A DNA stretch of 64,000 nt from an uncultured Lachnospiraceae bacterium (GCA_910579615.1 CAJTUA010000020.1:231-64230); one strand, 5' to 3'. Shown: positions 17,149-26,022, counted from the stretch's first letter. Made by a program: numbers and translations. Notes: a model not told the origin generated them from the letters alone.

Positions 17149-18585
17149 TCACTCGTTCCGGTACGCTATCCCCTTCTCAATCGCGTAAGCTTCTGCAACA
17201 GAACCTTTCGGGGTGATAATCGTAAAGGTGTTTTTACGTTCGTCGTCGTACTCAAAGATCCCAAATGGTCCGCCAAAGATGTCATCTTCAATTTTTGTTA
17301 CACTTGCCGGAATCGTAATCTCCACTTTATTGTATCCAAGCACATCAAATGCCAATTCACCAATCTCCGTCACGGAATCTGGCAGGACAATCTTCTTTAA
17401 ATGCCGTGTTCCTTTGAATGCCCCGGTTTCAATCCGTTCAATTCCATCTGGTACGTAATAAACATCATCTGTTTTCCATTTAGGGTATGCGAGCAGCGTA
17501 TGTTTTCCTGCTGACATCTCATAATAATCATCAATCACTATCCAATTGAGGCGGCTTCCCTCCTCATAATAAGGATAAGAAAATAAAACATTGGAAATGC
17601 TATAGTAGTTGGTATTGTTCCCATCTACAACATACCGGGCATTTTCCCCATACCCAATGCCATAGAAGTAGACGGCGGTGTCTGCGTTAAGATTACAGCA
17701 AAAGAATTTTACACTTGCTGGTATCCGTACTTCCTCTATCTCTTTGTGGCATATCCAATTACTTACTAACAGTTTCACACTTTCTGGCACATGGATTCTT
17801 TTATATTTTCTATAGCCGCTGTCAAAGGAGTCTATCCGTTGTGTTCCTTCCGGATATATTAGTTCATCCAGATCTCCCGCAATATAAAACGCAATGCTTG
17901 CCGGGCACTGCAACATCTTCAACTGTGTGAAGCCAAAATGTTCCGGATAATAGATGTAAGATGTCGGATCATCATCCGAACAAATCCACACAACCTTTTC
18001 CCCATTAACGCTATCCGGAATCCGCAGTATACTGCATTGTTCGTAAAGATAGCGGTATTCCGATTTCAATACGATCTGGATTCCTTCCTCCGATATCCAT
18101 TTTGGCTTCTCTGCTATGGTATACCACTCCCTCGGGATTTCCGGAAGGACAGGCACTGCTTTTACCGTGAGGTTGGTTTTTTGTTTTAATTTATTCACAC
18201 TATCCCACATTGTGATAGTCGTTGTCCCCGCAGAAAGCGCGGTCAGCTCCCCGGTTACCTTGTTGATGCCCGCGACCTCCGGGTTTGAGGAATACCAACG
18301 GATTTTTACGTTATCCCGTCGGTTTTCCACCACGGTATAACGGTGGTGGTCACCCACCCAGAGCTCGTTGACGGCGTTTGCAATTTTGGTATATGGTTTT
18401 TCTGCGGTGTTGAAATGGTGGATGATGGTGGTGTCCTTTGGCGGCGTAAAGCCGTCCACGATAACTTTATCATCAATTTCGTAAGAACCTGCGTAAATGT
18501 TTGTTGCAGTCTGCAAAAAAATAAAAATGAATGCCAGGATGAAGCATAAAACCCTTTTCTTGTAAGATTTTTTCATACAATACAT
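17149..18585 (-). CDS. Secreted Big_2 / leucine-rich-repeat (BspA-like) surface protein
   Basis: The 478-residue protein begins with a signal peptide (basic MYCMKKSYKKR, hydrophobic core, possible cleavage after IYAG). Residues about 85-145 form a bacterial Ig-like Big_2 domain (WYSSNPEVAGINKVTGELTALSAGTTTITMW). The rest has LRR_5-type repeats as in BspA proteins, such as YVPDGIERIETGAFKGT and IVLPDSVTEIGELAFD. No sortase motif is evident. Such proteins usually mediate adhesion. GAGGTGA precedes the first ATG by seven bases; MKKSYKK three codons later is an alternative. Its upstream region contains one copy of the duplicated 130-bp block, suggesting shared control with the protease/peptide locus. 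Confidence 0.82.
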   Translation of the reverse strand: MYCMKKSYKKRVLCFILAFIFIFLQTATNIYAGSYEIDDKVIVDGFTPPKDTTIIHHFNTAEKPYTKIANAVNELWVGDHHRYTVVENRRDNVKIRWYSSNPEVAGINKVTGELTALSAGTTTITMWDSVNKLKQKTNLTVKAVPVLPEIPREWYTIAEKPKWISEEGIQIVLKSEYRYLYEQCSILRIPDSVNGEKVVWICSDDDPTSYIYYPEHFGFTQLKMLQCPASIAFYIAGDLDELIYPEGTQRIDSFDSGYRKYKRIHVPESVKLLVSNWICHKEIEEVRIPASVKFFCCNLNADTAVYFYGIGYGENARYVVDGNNTNYYSISNVLFSYPYYEEGSRLNWIVIDDYYEMSAGKHTLLAYPKWKTDDVYYVPDGIERIETGAFKGTRHLKKIVLPDSVTEIGELAFDVLGYNKVEITIPASVTKIEDDIFGGPFGIFEYDDERKNTFTIITPKGSVAEAYAIEKGIAYRNE

Positions 18586-18720
18586 TATAATTCACCTCAC
18601 TTTAAAATTTCTTCATTTTGTTCCGGCTTCCAGCCACATACCCCGGCTCATCCCCCCGCAACCTGCGGTGCGGCAATGCAGGTGCCATTCCCGGCAGCGT
18701 TTTAATGTTTTGTTTCTTGC

Positions 18721-18850
18721 AGCAGCTGTTTGCATCTTTATCGTACCATATTCCTTCCGAAATGTACATGATGTAATATAATATTTTTCACCGGGAAAAA
18801 ATTATAGCACGTCATTGACACAACGTCTTTACGACAGTATAATCGCGGCT
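18721..18850. repeat. 130-bp duplicated promoter block, copy 1
   Basis: This block aligns without gaps to 23571-23700. By my count 18 of 130 positions differ, nearly all in the left 40 bases; the right 90 differ at about five positions. It contains a plus-strand consensus promoter (18815-18843) and, on the minus strand, a TATAAT (plus 18801-18806) facing the Big_2/LRR gene. The odd palindrome TACATGATGTA lies at about 18764-18774. Preservation of both orientations suggests a regulator-binding region. Confidence 0.85.
18815..18843 (+). promoter_or_regulatory. Perfect consensus promoter with no gene downstream
   Basis: TTGACA (18815-18820), 17 bases, TATAAT (18838-18843). Transcription would run into the 3' end of the convergent lipoprotein gene. 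I see no ORF with a ribosome binding site there, so it would give an antisense RNA or is a relic of the duplication. Confidence 0.7.
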
Positions 18851-18878
18851 CAAGGTTCTTTCTGCACGGTCGAATTTA

Positions 18879-20957
18879 TTATTTGTTTTGAAGTTCAGAA
18901 AAGAAAGTATTTGATACTTCCACCATCCCATCCTCCGCGATGAAAAGCTTAATTTCCTGCGAATTCCGTATATTCTTTACAACGACACCGTTTCGGACTC
19001 CATAGAAATTGCAATACTTCGATACCTGGAAGCGCAGCCCTTTGTTACCATCATACACCGCCCCGGAAAATGTGGCAGCGCGGGATTCCGCATAGCCAAT
19101 CAGCCGCAGAGAATTTTCATAAGTGGCGAGGTATTGACCGAAGCTCCAATACTCGACCGCTAAAATATTGTCCAAATCCATGGTTCCATAGTTCACTTTC
19201 CGAAGGTAATTGAAACATTCCGCATTCAAAATCAAATTTATTTTCCCATCCGATTCATCCGCATCCACAAGATAAAAATAATTCCAGACGGTATCATCAT
19301 ACTTGTATTTATGGCGGGCAAAGCCCTGGTTGATTCCGTTGATATAAAAACCAGTTTCATCAGAATAAAGCTGCTCCTCGACCCCATCGCCATCAAGATC
19401 AATCAGATAGCCGGTTTTTCCGGTACAGTCACATTCCGTCATGCCGGAAACGGTAATTGGTTGGTACTCAATGTCCACAGGAATTGTGCCAGTGTCCAGT
19501 ATGCTGCGTGGTGCAAGAATTTCGTTATTGCAAAAGCTGATATAGATATCCTTATCCGGCATTCCGGAATCGTAGATGTATGAATCGTAGATGAATGTGT
19601 AGGGAGAGAAAAGGCTGAAGTTCTTCACCCGACTATCCGTGCAGCCGAGAGTTTCCAATTTCTTCAGTCCGGAAAAGTCCAAATATTCCACATTCTTAAT
19701 GTTTTCCAGGAACAGCATTTTGATATTATCGCAATCACTTATTTGTATGTTGCAGGTAGAGGATAGTGTAGCTTCTTTCAATGCACTTAAATTCGATAAA
19801 GAAATCGGGCTTTGGCAGAGAACTTTTAAATGTTTCAGTTCCGGAATGTTTTGGATTGTAATATCCTTTGAAGCATCCCGGACAGATAAATATAATTCCT
19901 CTAAACAAGAAAAATCAAAAGCATTTTTTACCTGGTTCCAAAAAATATCTTCTGGGATGTCGAGTGCAAGCATATGTAAGTTTTCTAATTTACAATCAAA
20001 AGCCGGCACGGCACCTGCATAATATTCAAACCCCTCAATGGAATCGCAGCCCTCCAATGTGATTTTACAAGTCTCAACAGATTTATGCGGCGCCAGGTAG
20101 AGGTAGCGGAGCTTTGGCGCGTTCTTTATCGTCACACTTTGGACTTTTGTTAGAAACTGGACGCTTTCCAGCTCTGGCATATTTTCCGCGTGGAAAGATT
20201 CAAGGTATTTCATTTGGCCCGTCTGGTCAAAAAAATCTTCACGCGCCGAACCCTCATCAATTGCCACAAAGCGCAGCTTTGGGAAATACTCAATCCCTTC
20301 CAGTGAGACGACATGATTCAGCCAAAAATACATAATCTCCTCGAATTCATTATGCGGATCATTTACGTAATAATATTCTGAGCTTTCGTCGCGGCCTTCC
20401 ATATCAAAATATGTGTTGCGCAGCTCCGTCAGTTGCTCGCGCTCTTCAAGGGTAAGGATGCCGTTTTTATCCGTATCAATTAGAGCGGAGAGCAGCCCAC
20501 GGAAGGCCTCGTCCGGGAAATATTCCTCTGATAGAGGGATTTCACCCTCGGCGAGTACAGGCGTAGGTGTAAGTGTGGGCGTAGGCGTTGGGGTAGATGT
20601 AGGAGCAAGCGTTGGTGTTGGTGTTGGTATGGATGTAGGCGTTGGAGCAGGAGTCTGTGTAATGGTTGGTGTAGGTTCTGGTGCGGCAGGTGAAGGCGGC
20701 GTAACGGTTGGTGGTTCTGTAATGGTTGGTATAATCGTTGGTGGTTCTGTAACCGTTGGTGTCGCGGTTGGCGTCTCCGTAACCGTTGCTGTAACAGTGG
20801 CGGAAGGTTCTGATGTGGCAGGCGCAGGTGTTATTATCGTTGATGCTATTGAAGTCGGTGTGGTACTGGATAAAACGCCGGGAGCCGTTTTCGCATCGTT
20901 CGAGCAGCCTGATAAAAATAAAACAATAAGCAAAACGCTTGAAAAACACTTTTTCAT
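18879..20957 (-). CDS. Secreted lipoprotein with Thr/Pro-rich stalk and leucine-rich region
   Basis: The 692-residue protein starts with a lipoprotein signal ending in the lipobox LFLSGC. Residues about 25-135 are a low-complexity Thr/Pro/Ser stalk made of PTPTPT- and TEPPT-type repeats, probably spanning the cell wall. Then follow an EF-hand-like calcium loop (DTDKNGILTLEE), irregular leucine-rich repeats (about 210-440), and a C-terminal domain with another calcium-type loop (DLDGDGVEEQLYSDETG). It is an extracellular, membrane-anchored protein, possibly binding a polymer or partner protein. It follows the subtilase gene on the same strand. AAAGGAG lies 12 bases upstream of the ATG, slightly far. 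Confidence 0.78.
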   Translation of the reverse strand: MKKCFSSVLLIVLFLSGCSNDAKTAPGVLSSTTPTSIASTIITPAPATSEPSATVTATVTETPTATPTVTEPPTIIPTITEPPTVTPPSPAAPEPTPTITQTPAPTPTSIPTPTPTLAPTSTPTPTPTLTPTPVLAEGEIPLSEEYFPDEAFRGLLSALIDTDKNGILTLEEREQLTELRNTYFDMEGRDESSEYYYVNDPHNEFEEIMYFWLNHVVSLEGIEYFPKLRFVAIDEGSAREDFFDQTGQMKYLESFHAENMPELESVQFLTKVQSVTIKNAPKLRYLYLAPHKSVETCKITLEGCDSIEGFEYYAGAVPAFDCKLENLHMLALDIPEDIFWNQVKNAFDFSCLEELYLSVRDASKDITIQNIPELKHLKVLCQSPISLSNLSALKEATLSSTCNIQISDCDNIKMLFLENIKNVEYLDFSGLKKLETLGCTDSRVKNFSLFSPYTFIYDSYIYDSGMPDKDIYISFCNNEILAPRSILDTGTIPVDIEYQPITVSGMTECDCTGKTGYLIDLDGDGVEEQLYSDETGFYINGINQGFARHKYKYDDTVWNYFYLVDADESDGKINLILNAECFNYLRKVNYGTMDLDNILAVEYWSFGQYLATYENSLRLIGYAESRAATFSGAVYDGNKGLRFQVSKYCNFYGVRNGVVVKNIRNSQEIKLFIAEDGMVEVSNTFFSELQNK

Positions 20958-21018
20958 ATTCTGAAAATACTCCTTTCTGATATTTTAAACATTTTTGCTG
21001 GTGGATTAAGGTTTCATT

Positions 21019-21046
21019 CTGCCCTGACAAATCTGTATCAGGGCAG
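21019..21046. repeat. Perfect 9-bp hairpin between subtilase and lipoprotein genes
   Basis: CTGCCCTGA (21019-21027) and TCAGGGCAG (21038-21046) flank a 10-base loop. No T tract follows on either strand. In a read-through transcript it would sit between the two genes and could protect the upstream message or limit expression of the lipoprotein. Confidence 0.6.
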
Positions 21047-21130
21047 ACCACTTTACCTTGGCAAATCACCAATCTTGAATGGGTGGGCAATTCTCAGTGG
21101 ATTTTTGCCTGACGATATACGGCAGAAGAT

Positions 21131-23509
21131 TTATTCTTTGCCGGGGCTACTATTCTGGAATTGCTTTGTGTCTGGATTAAAATATGGTTTACCACTAGTT
21201 ATTCTTGTATTTTTAAATATTCCGGCATCCATCTTATTCCAAAAATTGGAATTTGTGTAATATTTTTCATTTGTTGGTTTGAACAGCGCGCTACTTTTGC
21301 AAACCTCTCTGGCATACAAATCAAAGTTAATTAAACGAAATTTATTTTCAAAACTATAATCAGATAAGTCAAAAATCGATATATCAAGACAATCGTAGCT
21401 GCTATAATTCGTTGAGGAAGTGGAACTGGAATCGCTCATAACACTGAAGTTTCTCAGAGCGCGTTGGCAAACGATTTGAGCAGCCTTATTTCTTTCAGAT
21501 ATGTAGTTTACATCGTCAGCTTTATCGTGATGTATTAATTTCCATACCTTGTCGTTATCTAAATCTTCAGCCGTACTATGTACAAATATATCCGCAATGG
21601 AATGCAAAGTCAATCCATATATAAATAATCCTTTATGAATTGGATCATTTGCATTGAAATTTAACTTATCCGTTCTTCCGCCACTTTTAGAAGCGGATAT
21701 ATTGCCAATCATATTTTCCACCTCTGCCCATGTAACATCATTTTTATGCAAATAGGTATCATCAATAATATTGTTGAGGGCATAAATTGTTGAACCATTC
21801 TGCTTGATAGTTACAAATGCGGAAGCTGTAGTATATACATTACCTCTAACCATTGCACGAGCAATCCTCGAAAGATATAAAGTGCCTGCAATATAATTTG
21901 CAGGAATATATTTTTCATGGTCATTGACGGCAGTACCATCTCCATATTCATTATAAAAGGCGTATCCATGGAAATATGGATTAACATACATGTTGTCTAA
22001 TTTGGGATCGTCCCAATCAGACATAATACACCCTGCCATAATTATGGCTCGTCCATTGTCATTTTTAACATATAATTCATCCAATAGTGCCATGTGTTCA
22101 TATTCGCCTTCGTTATTAAGATACCAAGCGCCTTCCACAATATCTTTTGGTAATTCTGTAGTCGGAATACGGTTTGGATTATGGATATTGCAAATTTCAA
22201 TTGCAAGTTTCATTAATGTAGCAAAATCATCACAATATTTTGCGTATGGCTTTAATGCATCAAAAACAATACACCCAAAGTTATAATCTACAAGACCATA
22301 ACCGTACCGGGAATCATTTTTCCATAGGTTTGCACTGATATCTAATACGCAGCGTACATAATTTGCTGACATACTAAGATCGCGTTCCCATAATTTGGAT
22401 GCAATTGCAGTTACATGAGGGGCGGCATAACTTGTACCTGAATGTGTGGACATAGTATCAAACACATCAGTAGAGGTAATTAACTCACCCGGAGCCAGAA
22501 GTTCCACTGACCCTTGCAATGGGCTAAAAGAACACAATTCTCCCTGACTGTTGATTGCCCCTACAGCAATAACCTCCGGATATGCTGCGGGATAAGCGAC
22601 ATATCCCTCGTTGCCAGCAGCAGCAATAAGCAAGATTCCCGCATCATACGCACGCTGTATCGCAGCTTTTAACTCTGGCGAATCAGTGGCGGTGGTAAAA
22701 CTTAGATTAATAATATGTACTTCCCTGCTGATTGCCCAGTCAATTGCTTCTACAACACGCGAAATAGGTGCTTCGTTAGCAGCATCAAGCACTCTTGCCG
22801 AGTATAAAAGCACATTTGGGTTGCCGCCAGTGACACCTATATCATTTTCTTGTGCGGCAATTACTCCGGCAATATTTGTGCCATGTCCTGAGAAGTCTTC
22901 ATATAAGATGGCAATATCATTCTCGCTGCGACCGTCGATAAAATCCTTACGTTCTTCGACATTAATGTCACAAGAGAAATTCACCCCGGAATCAATGATT
23001 GCTACTTTTACAGGTTCGGTAGATGGCTGCGCCGCAAAATTAGCACTTTGAAAACCTGAGAGCATATCAAAATTCCAGTTATATTCATCTGTTGATGCCA
23101 ATTCTTCAAAAATATCGCCGCTTTCAACAAATTTTTTCGACTGGTATTCCTCAAGTGCATTCTCCAAATCTTGCATGCTTTCAAAAAGTTCATCGGACTC
23201 CGCGCTGGCATTGATCACCAGTTCCATAAAACGTTCATAGGTATCTTCGGAGTTTAACTCCGAAACATTGGAAGCTTCTTCTTGCTGCTGTAATGCCTCT
23301 GCCACATAGATTTCATCTTGCTGCATGGTGTTTGTCAAACCTACCTCTGGTTTCTTCTCGAATTTCTCGTCCTTCTCTTCGGAAAAATACAAATACTGCC
23401 TGTTTGGCATAATCGAAGCCTTTGCTGCTTCCGGTGCGAAGGAAAATGCATTCGCAGTAGTCAGGGCAAAAACCAATGCCCTCTTGTAAAACAATTTCGT
23501 CTTTCCCAT
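21131..23509 (-). CDS. Secreted subtilisin-like (S8) serine protease with C-terminal extension
   Basis: The 792-residue protein has a signal peptide (cleavage likely near AAKAS) and a Gln/Glu-rich, propeptide-like region to about residue 160. The S8 catalytic domain has Asp173 (IIDSGVNF), His209 (DFSGHGTNIAGV), oxyanion Asn300 (AAAGNEG) and Ser360 (HSGTSYAAPH), so it should be active. Residues 420-792 form an extra domain with LTLHSIADIFVHS (His636, Asp640, His644), resembling zinc-binding motifs of phospholipase C-like proteins; this is tentative. I start at ATG 23509 because AGAGG lies six bases upstream. The gene is divergent from the small exported peptide gene, so it is a candidate peptide-maturation protease. 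Confidence 0.88.
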   Translation of the reverse strand: MGKTKLFYKRALVFALTTANAFSFAPEAAKASIMPNRQYLYFSEEKDEKFEKKPEVGLTNTMQQDEIYVAEALQQQEEASNVSELNSEDTYERFMELVINASAESDELFESMQDLENALEEYQSKKFVESGDIFEELASTDEYNWNFDMLSGFQSANFAAQPSTEPVKVAIIDSGVNFSCDINVEERKDFIDGRSENDIAILYEDFSGHGTNIAGVIAAQENDIGVTGGNPNVLLYSARVLDAANEAPISRVVEAIDWAISREVHIINLSFTTATDSPELKAAIQRAYDAGILLIAAAGNEGYVAYPAAYPEVIAVGAINSQGELCSFSPLQGSVELLAPGELITSTDVFDTMSTHSGTSYAAPHVTAIASKLWERDLSMSANYVRCVLDISANLWKNDSRYGYGLVDYNFGCIVFDALKPYAKYCDDFATLMKLAIEICNIHNPNRIPTTELPKDIVEGAWYLNNEGEYEHMALLDELYVKNDNGRAIIMAGCIMSDWDDPKLDNMYVNPYFHGYAFYNEYGDGTAVNDHEKYIPANYIAGTLYLSRIARAMVRGNVYTTASAFVTIKQNGSTIYALNNIIDDTYLHKNDVTWAEVENMIGNISASKSGGRTDKLNFNANDPIHKGLFIYGLTLHSIADIFVHSTAEDLDNDKVWKLIHHDKADDVNYISERNKAAQIVCQRALRNFSVMSDSSSTSSTNYSSYDCLDISIFDLSDYSFENKFRLINFDLYAREVCKSSALFKPTNEKYYTNSNFWNKMDAGIFKNTRITSGKPYFNPDTKQFQNSSPGKE

Positions 23510-23570
23510 TTTTAACCTCTTTTCTGTTTTGCTTTCAGGACACACGCGTTTATATCCTGATGGTTTCCGT

Positions 23571-23700
23571 AACAGCTGTTTACATTCTCATTATATAGTA
23601 TCCTTCCCGAAATGAACATGATGTAATATAATGTTTTTCACCGGGAAAAAATTATAGCACGTCATTGACACAACATCTTTACTACAGTATAATCGCAGCT
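23571..23700. repeat. 130-bp duplicated promoter block, copy 2
   Basis: This is the counterpart of 18721-18850, placed between the divergent subtilase and peptide genes. It carries the plus-strand promoter at 23665-23693 and a minus-strand TATAAT (plus 23651-23656) facing the protease. The sequence between about 23605 and 23700 is the best conserved part of the two copies. Confidence 0.85.
23665..23693 (+). promoter_or_regulatory. Perfect consensus promoter of the small peptide gene
   Basis: TTGACA (23665-23670), 17 bases, TATAAT (23688-23693). The start of the 52-codon peptide ORF follows about 50 bases after the expected transcription start. Confidence 0.82.
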
Positions 23701-23749
23701 GTTACATAAAATCAAAGCGCACGTAGTATCGTGCAGAAAGAGGTAGTTT

Positions 23750-23908
23750 ATGAAAAAAACAGGAAAAAATGCAACCCGTTTTTTGGCAGCAGCCCTTGTA
23801 TCTCTCCTGCTGCTCTTCACAGTACAGCAAAGAGGGGCGGTATGCTATCAATGCAATAACCATTATTCTGATAAAATCCCTTTTGGCGATAAGGACGGAA
23901 ATAATTAG
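23750..23908 (+). CDS. Small exported peptide, putative signalling pre-peptide
   Basis: This 52-codon ORF has GAGGT five bases before its ATG and a strong promoter 60 bases upstream. The product has a textbook signal sequence: basic MKKTGKNATR, hydrophobic FLAAALVSLLLLF, then a short polar tail with CYQCNNHY and the acidic end DKIPFGDKDGNN. It is similar in layout to Phr-type pre-peptides of Bacillus, where the C-terminal residues become the signal. It ends 15 bases from the convergent XRE/TPR regulator gene and is divergent from a secreted protease. I infer that it is the cognate peptide; the CxxC pair could alternatively mean a structural or redox role. Confidence 0.75.
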   Translation: MKKTGKNATRFLAAALVSLLLLFTVQQRGAVCYQCNNHYSDKIPFGDKDGNN

Positions 23909-23923
23909 CACTTACCGAAGATT

Positions 23924-25786
23924 CTAGGATTCCTCACCATAATGTTCCCTGTAATATTGCTGGGCAATTGCAAGGTCTTTCTCATTCTTTACCAGAGCGC
24001 AAAGAACAATGACATCTTTTAACATTGCCCGGCAATATTCCTTGTCCGTATCGCCTGCCTCCTCCAAGGCACATAAATATGACATAAGGTTAAAATGTAA
24101 TAAACTTATCCTCCCGCAGTCTAAGGAAAACCGTATCACCTTTTCGCTTAATTCCAAAGATTCCTTCCAGGGCTCTTTCTGCGCGGCTAAATTTCCCAAC
24201 ATCACACTATAAGAGGCAAAATGGTATTTTTCCTTTACCTTGCTTTTGTGGTAAGTGTCCAATACTTTTTCATAAAGTGCAAAATATTCTTCCATCCTCC
24301 CCGTTTTCCGGAGCATAATCGCAATCTGGTTGATATAGTTTGCTTCCATCCGGAATGGCGGCCGGTACAGCGTCCTGCCAATGTCATAGGTTTCCCGGAG
24401 CAAGCGGTAATCTTCCTGTAAAACATCCTGATACCCGCGGCTTTCATTCGTATAATCAATCACATTTTCAAAATACCGGATGGAGCGCTGGTTTTCAGGG
24501 AGGCTCATATCGATGCCCTTTTGGAGTTCACGGATATGCCGTTCCATTTCGATATGGCTTTGTTTGCTGACCAGGCGGGTTAACTCCTGCGCTTTTTCCA
24601 GCATCTCTTCCGAATCGGTCAGGACCAGCCCGCTATACCTCGTCTTCGGTAAGTTTAATTTTCTCATCAATTTTTGGAAATTGTTTTTTTTCGGTTTTGT
24701 TTTGCGGTTTTCAATCTGCGAAAGCGCCCGCGGATTTTCAAAAATTCCGGAAATCATCTGTGCCTGTGTAAATCCCATCGTAAGCCGCCCGCCACGCAGC
24801 ACCTCATAGTCCAAAAAATATTCGTGTTGGCAGCAATTAAACAATATGGAATCCTGCGGATACCATGCCTTCCCAAAAACATCATAGAGCCGTGTAAGGG
24901 TATCCAGGTAACTTTTATATTTTTCTGCCTTCCGCTGCAGGGTATATACGGAAGTGCATCTTAACATCTGGCGCAGCAACGGAATCATGAAATATGAAAT
25001 GCCGCAGTCCTGCAATTCCTCGAAAGCACTGTCACATAGCTCGAATGCGATTGTTTCTTTTTTTTCGGTTATATAACAGTCCGCCAACAGCCATACGCAT
25101 TTGCAGAAAATTTTAGCATGTTCTTCGTGGTTTGAAATATGAGAATTGATATATTTTTGGCACCATTCCAGAACCTTGGTTGCTTCCCCGACGGAAATTG
25201 CTTCCTGCTCCCTAAGGACGCGTACAAGTGCCAGTAAATTTTCCAGCTCCGTGGCGGAAAGAACACAGGCGCTGTTTTTTGTATGTAAATAATCCGATGC
25301 CTTATGCTGCTCTATCCAGGGATTGATAGGGAGTCCTGCCATAAGGATGGAAGAGCTTGTCAGCAACAGTGCCTCTGCCAATTCCTGGGCGGCGCGATTT
25401 TTATCATCCATGATGTAATATTGGTACAATGCATGGCAGCGGTGGTAATACATCTGCTGCACAGGGTTTTTGGTCGGGTTTTCCTGCAAACGTGGCAGCA
25501 GCCAATATGCCCGGTCGCCGCGTCCGCGAAAGACAAGCTCCGGGAATCTGTCCAACGCATAAGACCATTTATAATCCTGCTCCGTCAGGATATATTCTAT
25601 TTTATCAGGCGCCCCGCCGAGTCGCTGCATCAAGATATGGGTAAGCAGGGCATCTGCATCAACCAGGTTGTGCTCAATTTGTTCAAGCAGCTGGGACGGA
25701 CATACGCCTTTTGCCAGTTCTTTTACGGAGAGTTTTCTTTTCAACCGTATTTTTCGGATTAGTGTCCCTATCACATAAAAATTCAT
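23924..25786 (-). CDS. XRE/TPR regulator with two helix-turn-helix domains (RRNPP-like)
   Basis: The 620-residue cytoplasmic protein has an XRE-type helix-turn-helix at about residues 7-64 (IGTLIRKIRLKRKLSVKELA, then QRLGGAPDKIEYILTEQDY). A helical, TPR-like region follows (80-320). A second XRE-like motif lies at about 325-385 (MGFTQAQMISGIFENPRAL). More TPR-like helices run to the end, such as YFALYEKVLDTYHKSKVKEKYHF. XRE plus TPR is the layout of peptide-binding RRNPP regulators (PlcR, Rgg, NprR). Two HTH modules in one chain are unusual. I start at ATG 25786; the ATG 26 codons upstream overlaps the promoter. A paralog starts at 63173. Confidence 0.82.
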   Translation of the reverse strand: MNFYVIGTLIRKIRLKRKLSVKELAKGVCPSQLLEQIEHNLVDADALLTHILMQRLGGAPDKIEYILTEQDYKWSYALDRFPELVFRGRGDRAYWLLPRLQENPTKNPVQQMYYHRCHALYQYYIMDDKNRAAQELAEALLLTSSSILMAGLPINPWIEQHKASDYLHTKNSACVLSATELENLLALVRVLREQEAISVGEATKVLEWCQKYINSHISNHEEHAKIFCKCVWLLADCYITEKKETIAFELCDSAFEELQDCGISYFMIPLLRQMLRCTSVYTLQRKAEKYKSYLDTLTRLYDVFGKAWYPQDSILFNCCQHEYFLDYEVLRGGRLTMGFTQAQMISGIFENPRALSQIENRKTKPKKNNFQKLMRKLNLPKTRYSGLVLTDSEEMLEKAQELTRLVSKQSHIEMERHIRELQKGIDMSLPENQRSIRYFENVIDYTNESRGYQDVLQEDYRLLRETYDIGRTLYRPPFRMEANYINQIAIMLRKTGRMEEYFALYEKVLDTYHKSKVKEKYHFASYSVMLGNLAAQKEPWKESLELSEKVIRFSLDCGRISLLHFNLMSYLCALEEAGDTDKEYCRAMLKDVIVLCALVKNEKDLAIAQQYYREHYGEES

Positions 25787-25826
25787 TTGTTTATCGCCTT
25801 TCCTGCAAATAAAATTAGATAAAATT

Positions 25827-25855
25827 ATTATACCATACAAGCGATATACATACAA
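25827..25855 (-). promoter_or_regulatory. Promoter of the XRE/TPR regulator gene
   Basis: On the minus strand TTGTAT (plus 25850-25855) and TATAAT (plus 25827-25832) are separated by 17 bases. The sequence AATAAAATTAGA occurs both in the leader near 25808-25819 and again near 25940-25951, and could be a binding site. Confidence 0.68.
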
Positions 25856-26022
25856 GAAAAACAAGTTCTAATTTGTCATATTTTGCGGATTGTTTCATCC
25901 TGCCGCCTTGGTATCAATATATTCCCTCAAAATGCCGATAAATAAAATTAGAATGAAACAGCCGTACAATACTTTTTTTAAGACACACCCTGGCAACAAA
26001 TCAAATTTTAAGGAGGAACATT

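Noticed and set aside
20413..20964. 183-codon plus-strand ORF rich in Gly-Val repeats
   Set aside because: It is the antisense of the Thr/Pro stalk of the lipoprotein gene. The GVGVGV pattern results from ACC/CCA-type codons read backwards.
21075..21260. 61-codon plus-strand ORF with a hydrophobic segment
   Set aside because: It overlaps the end of the subtilase gene in antisense, without promoter or ribosome binding site.
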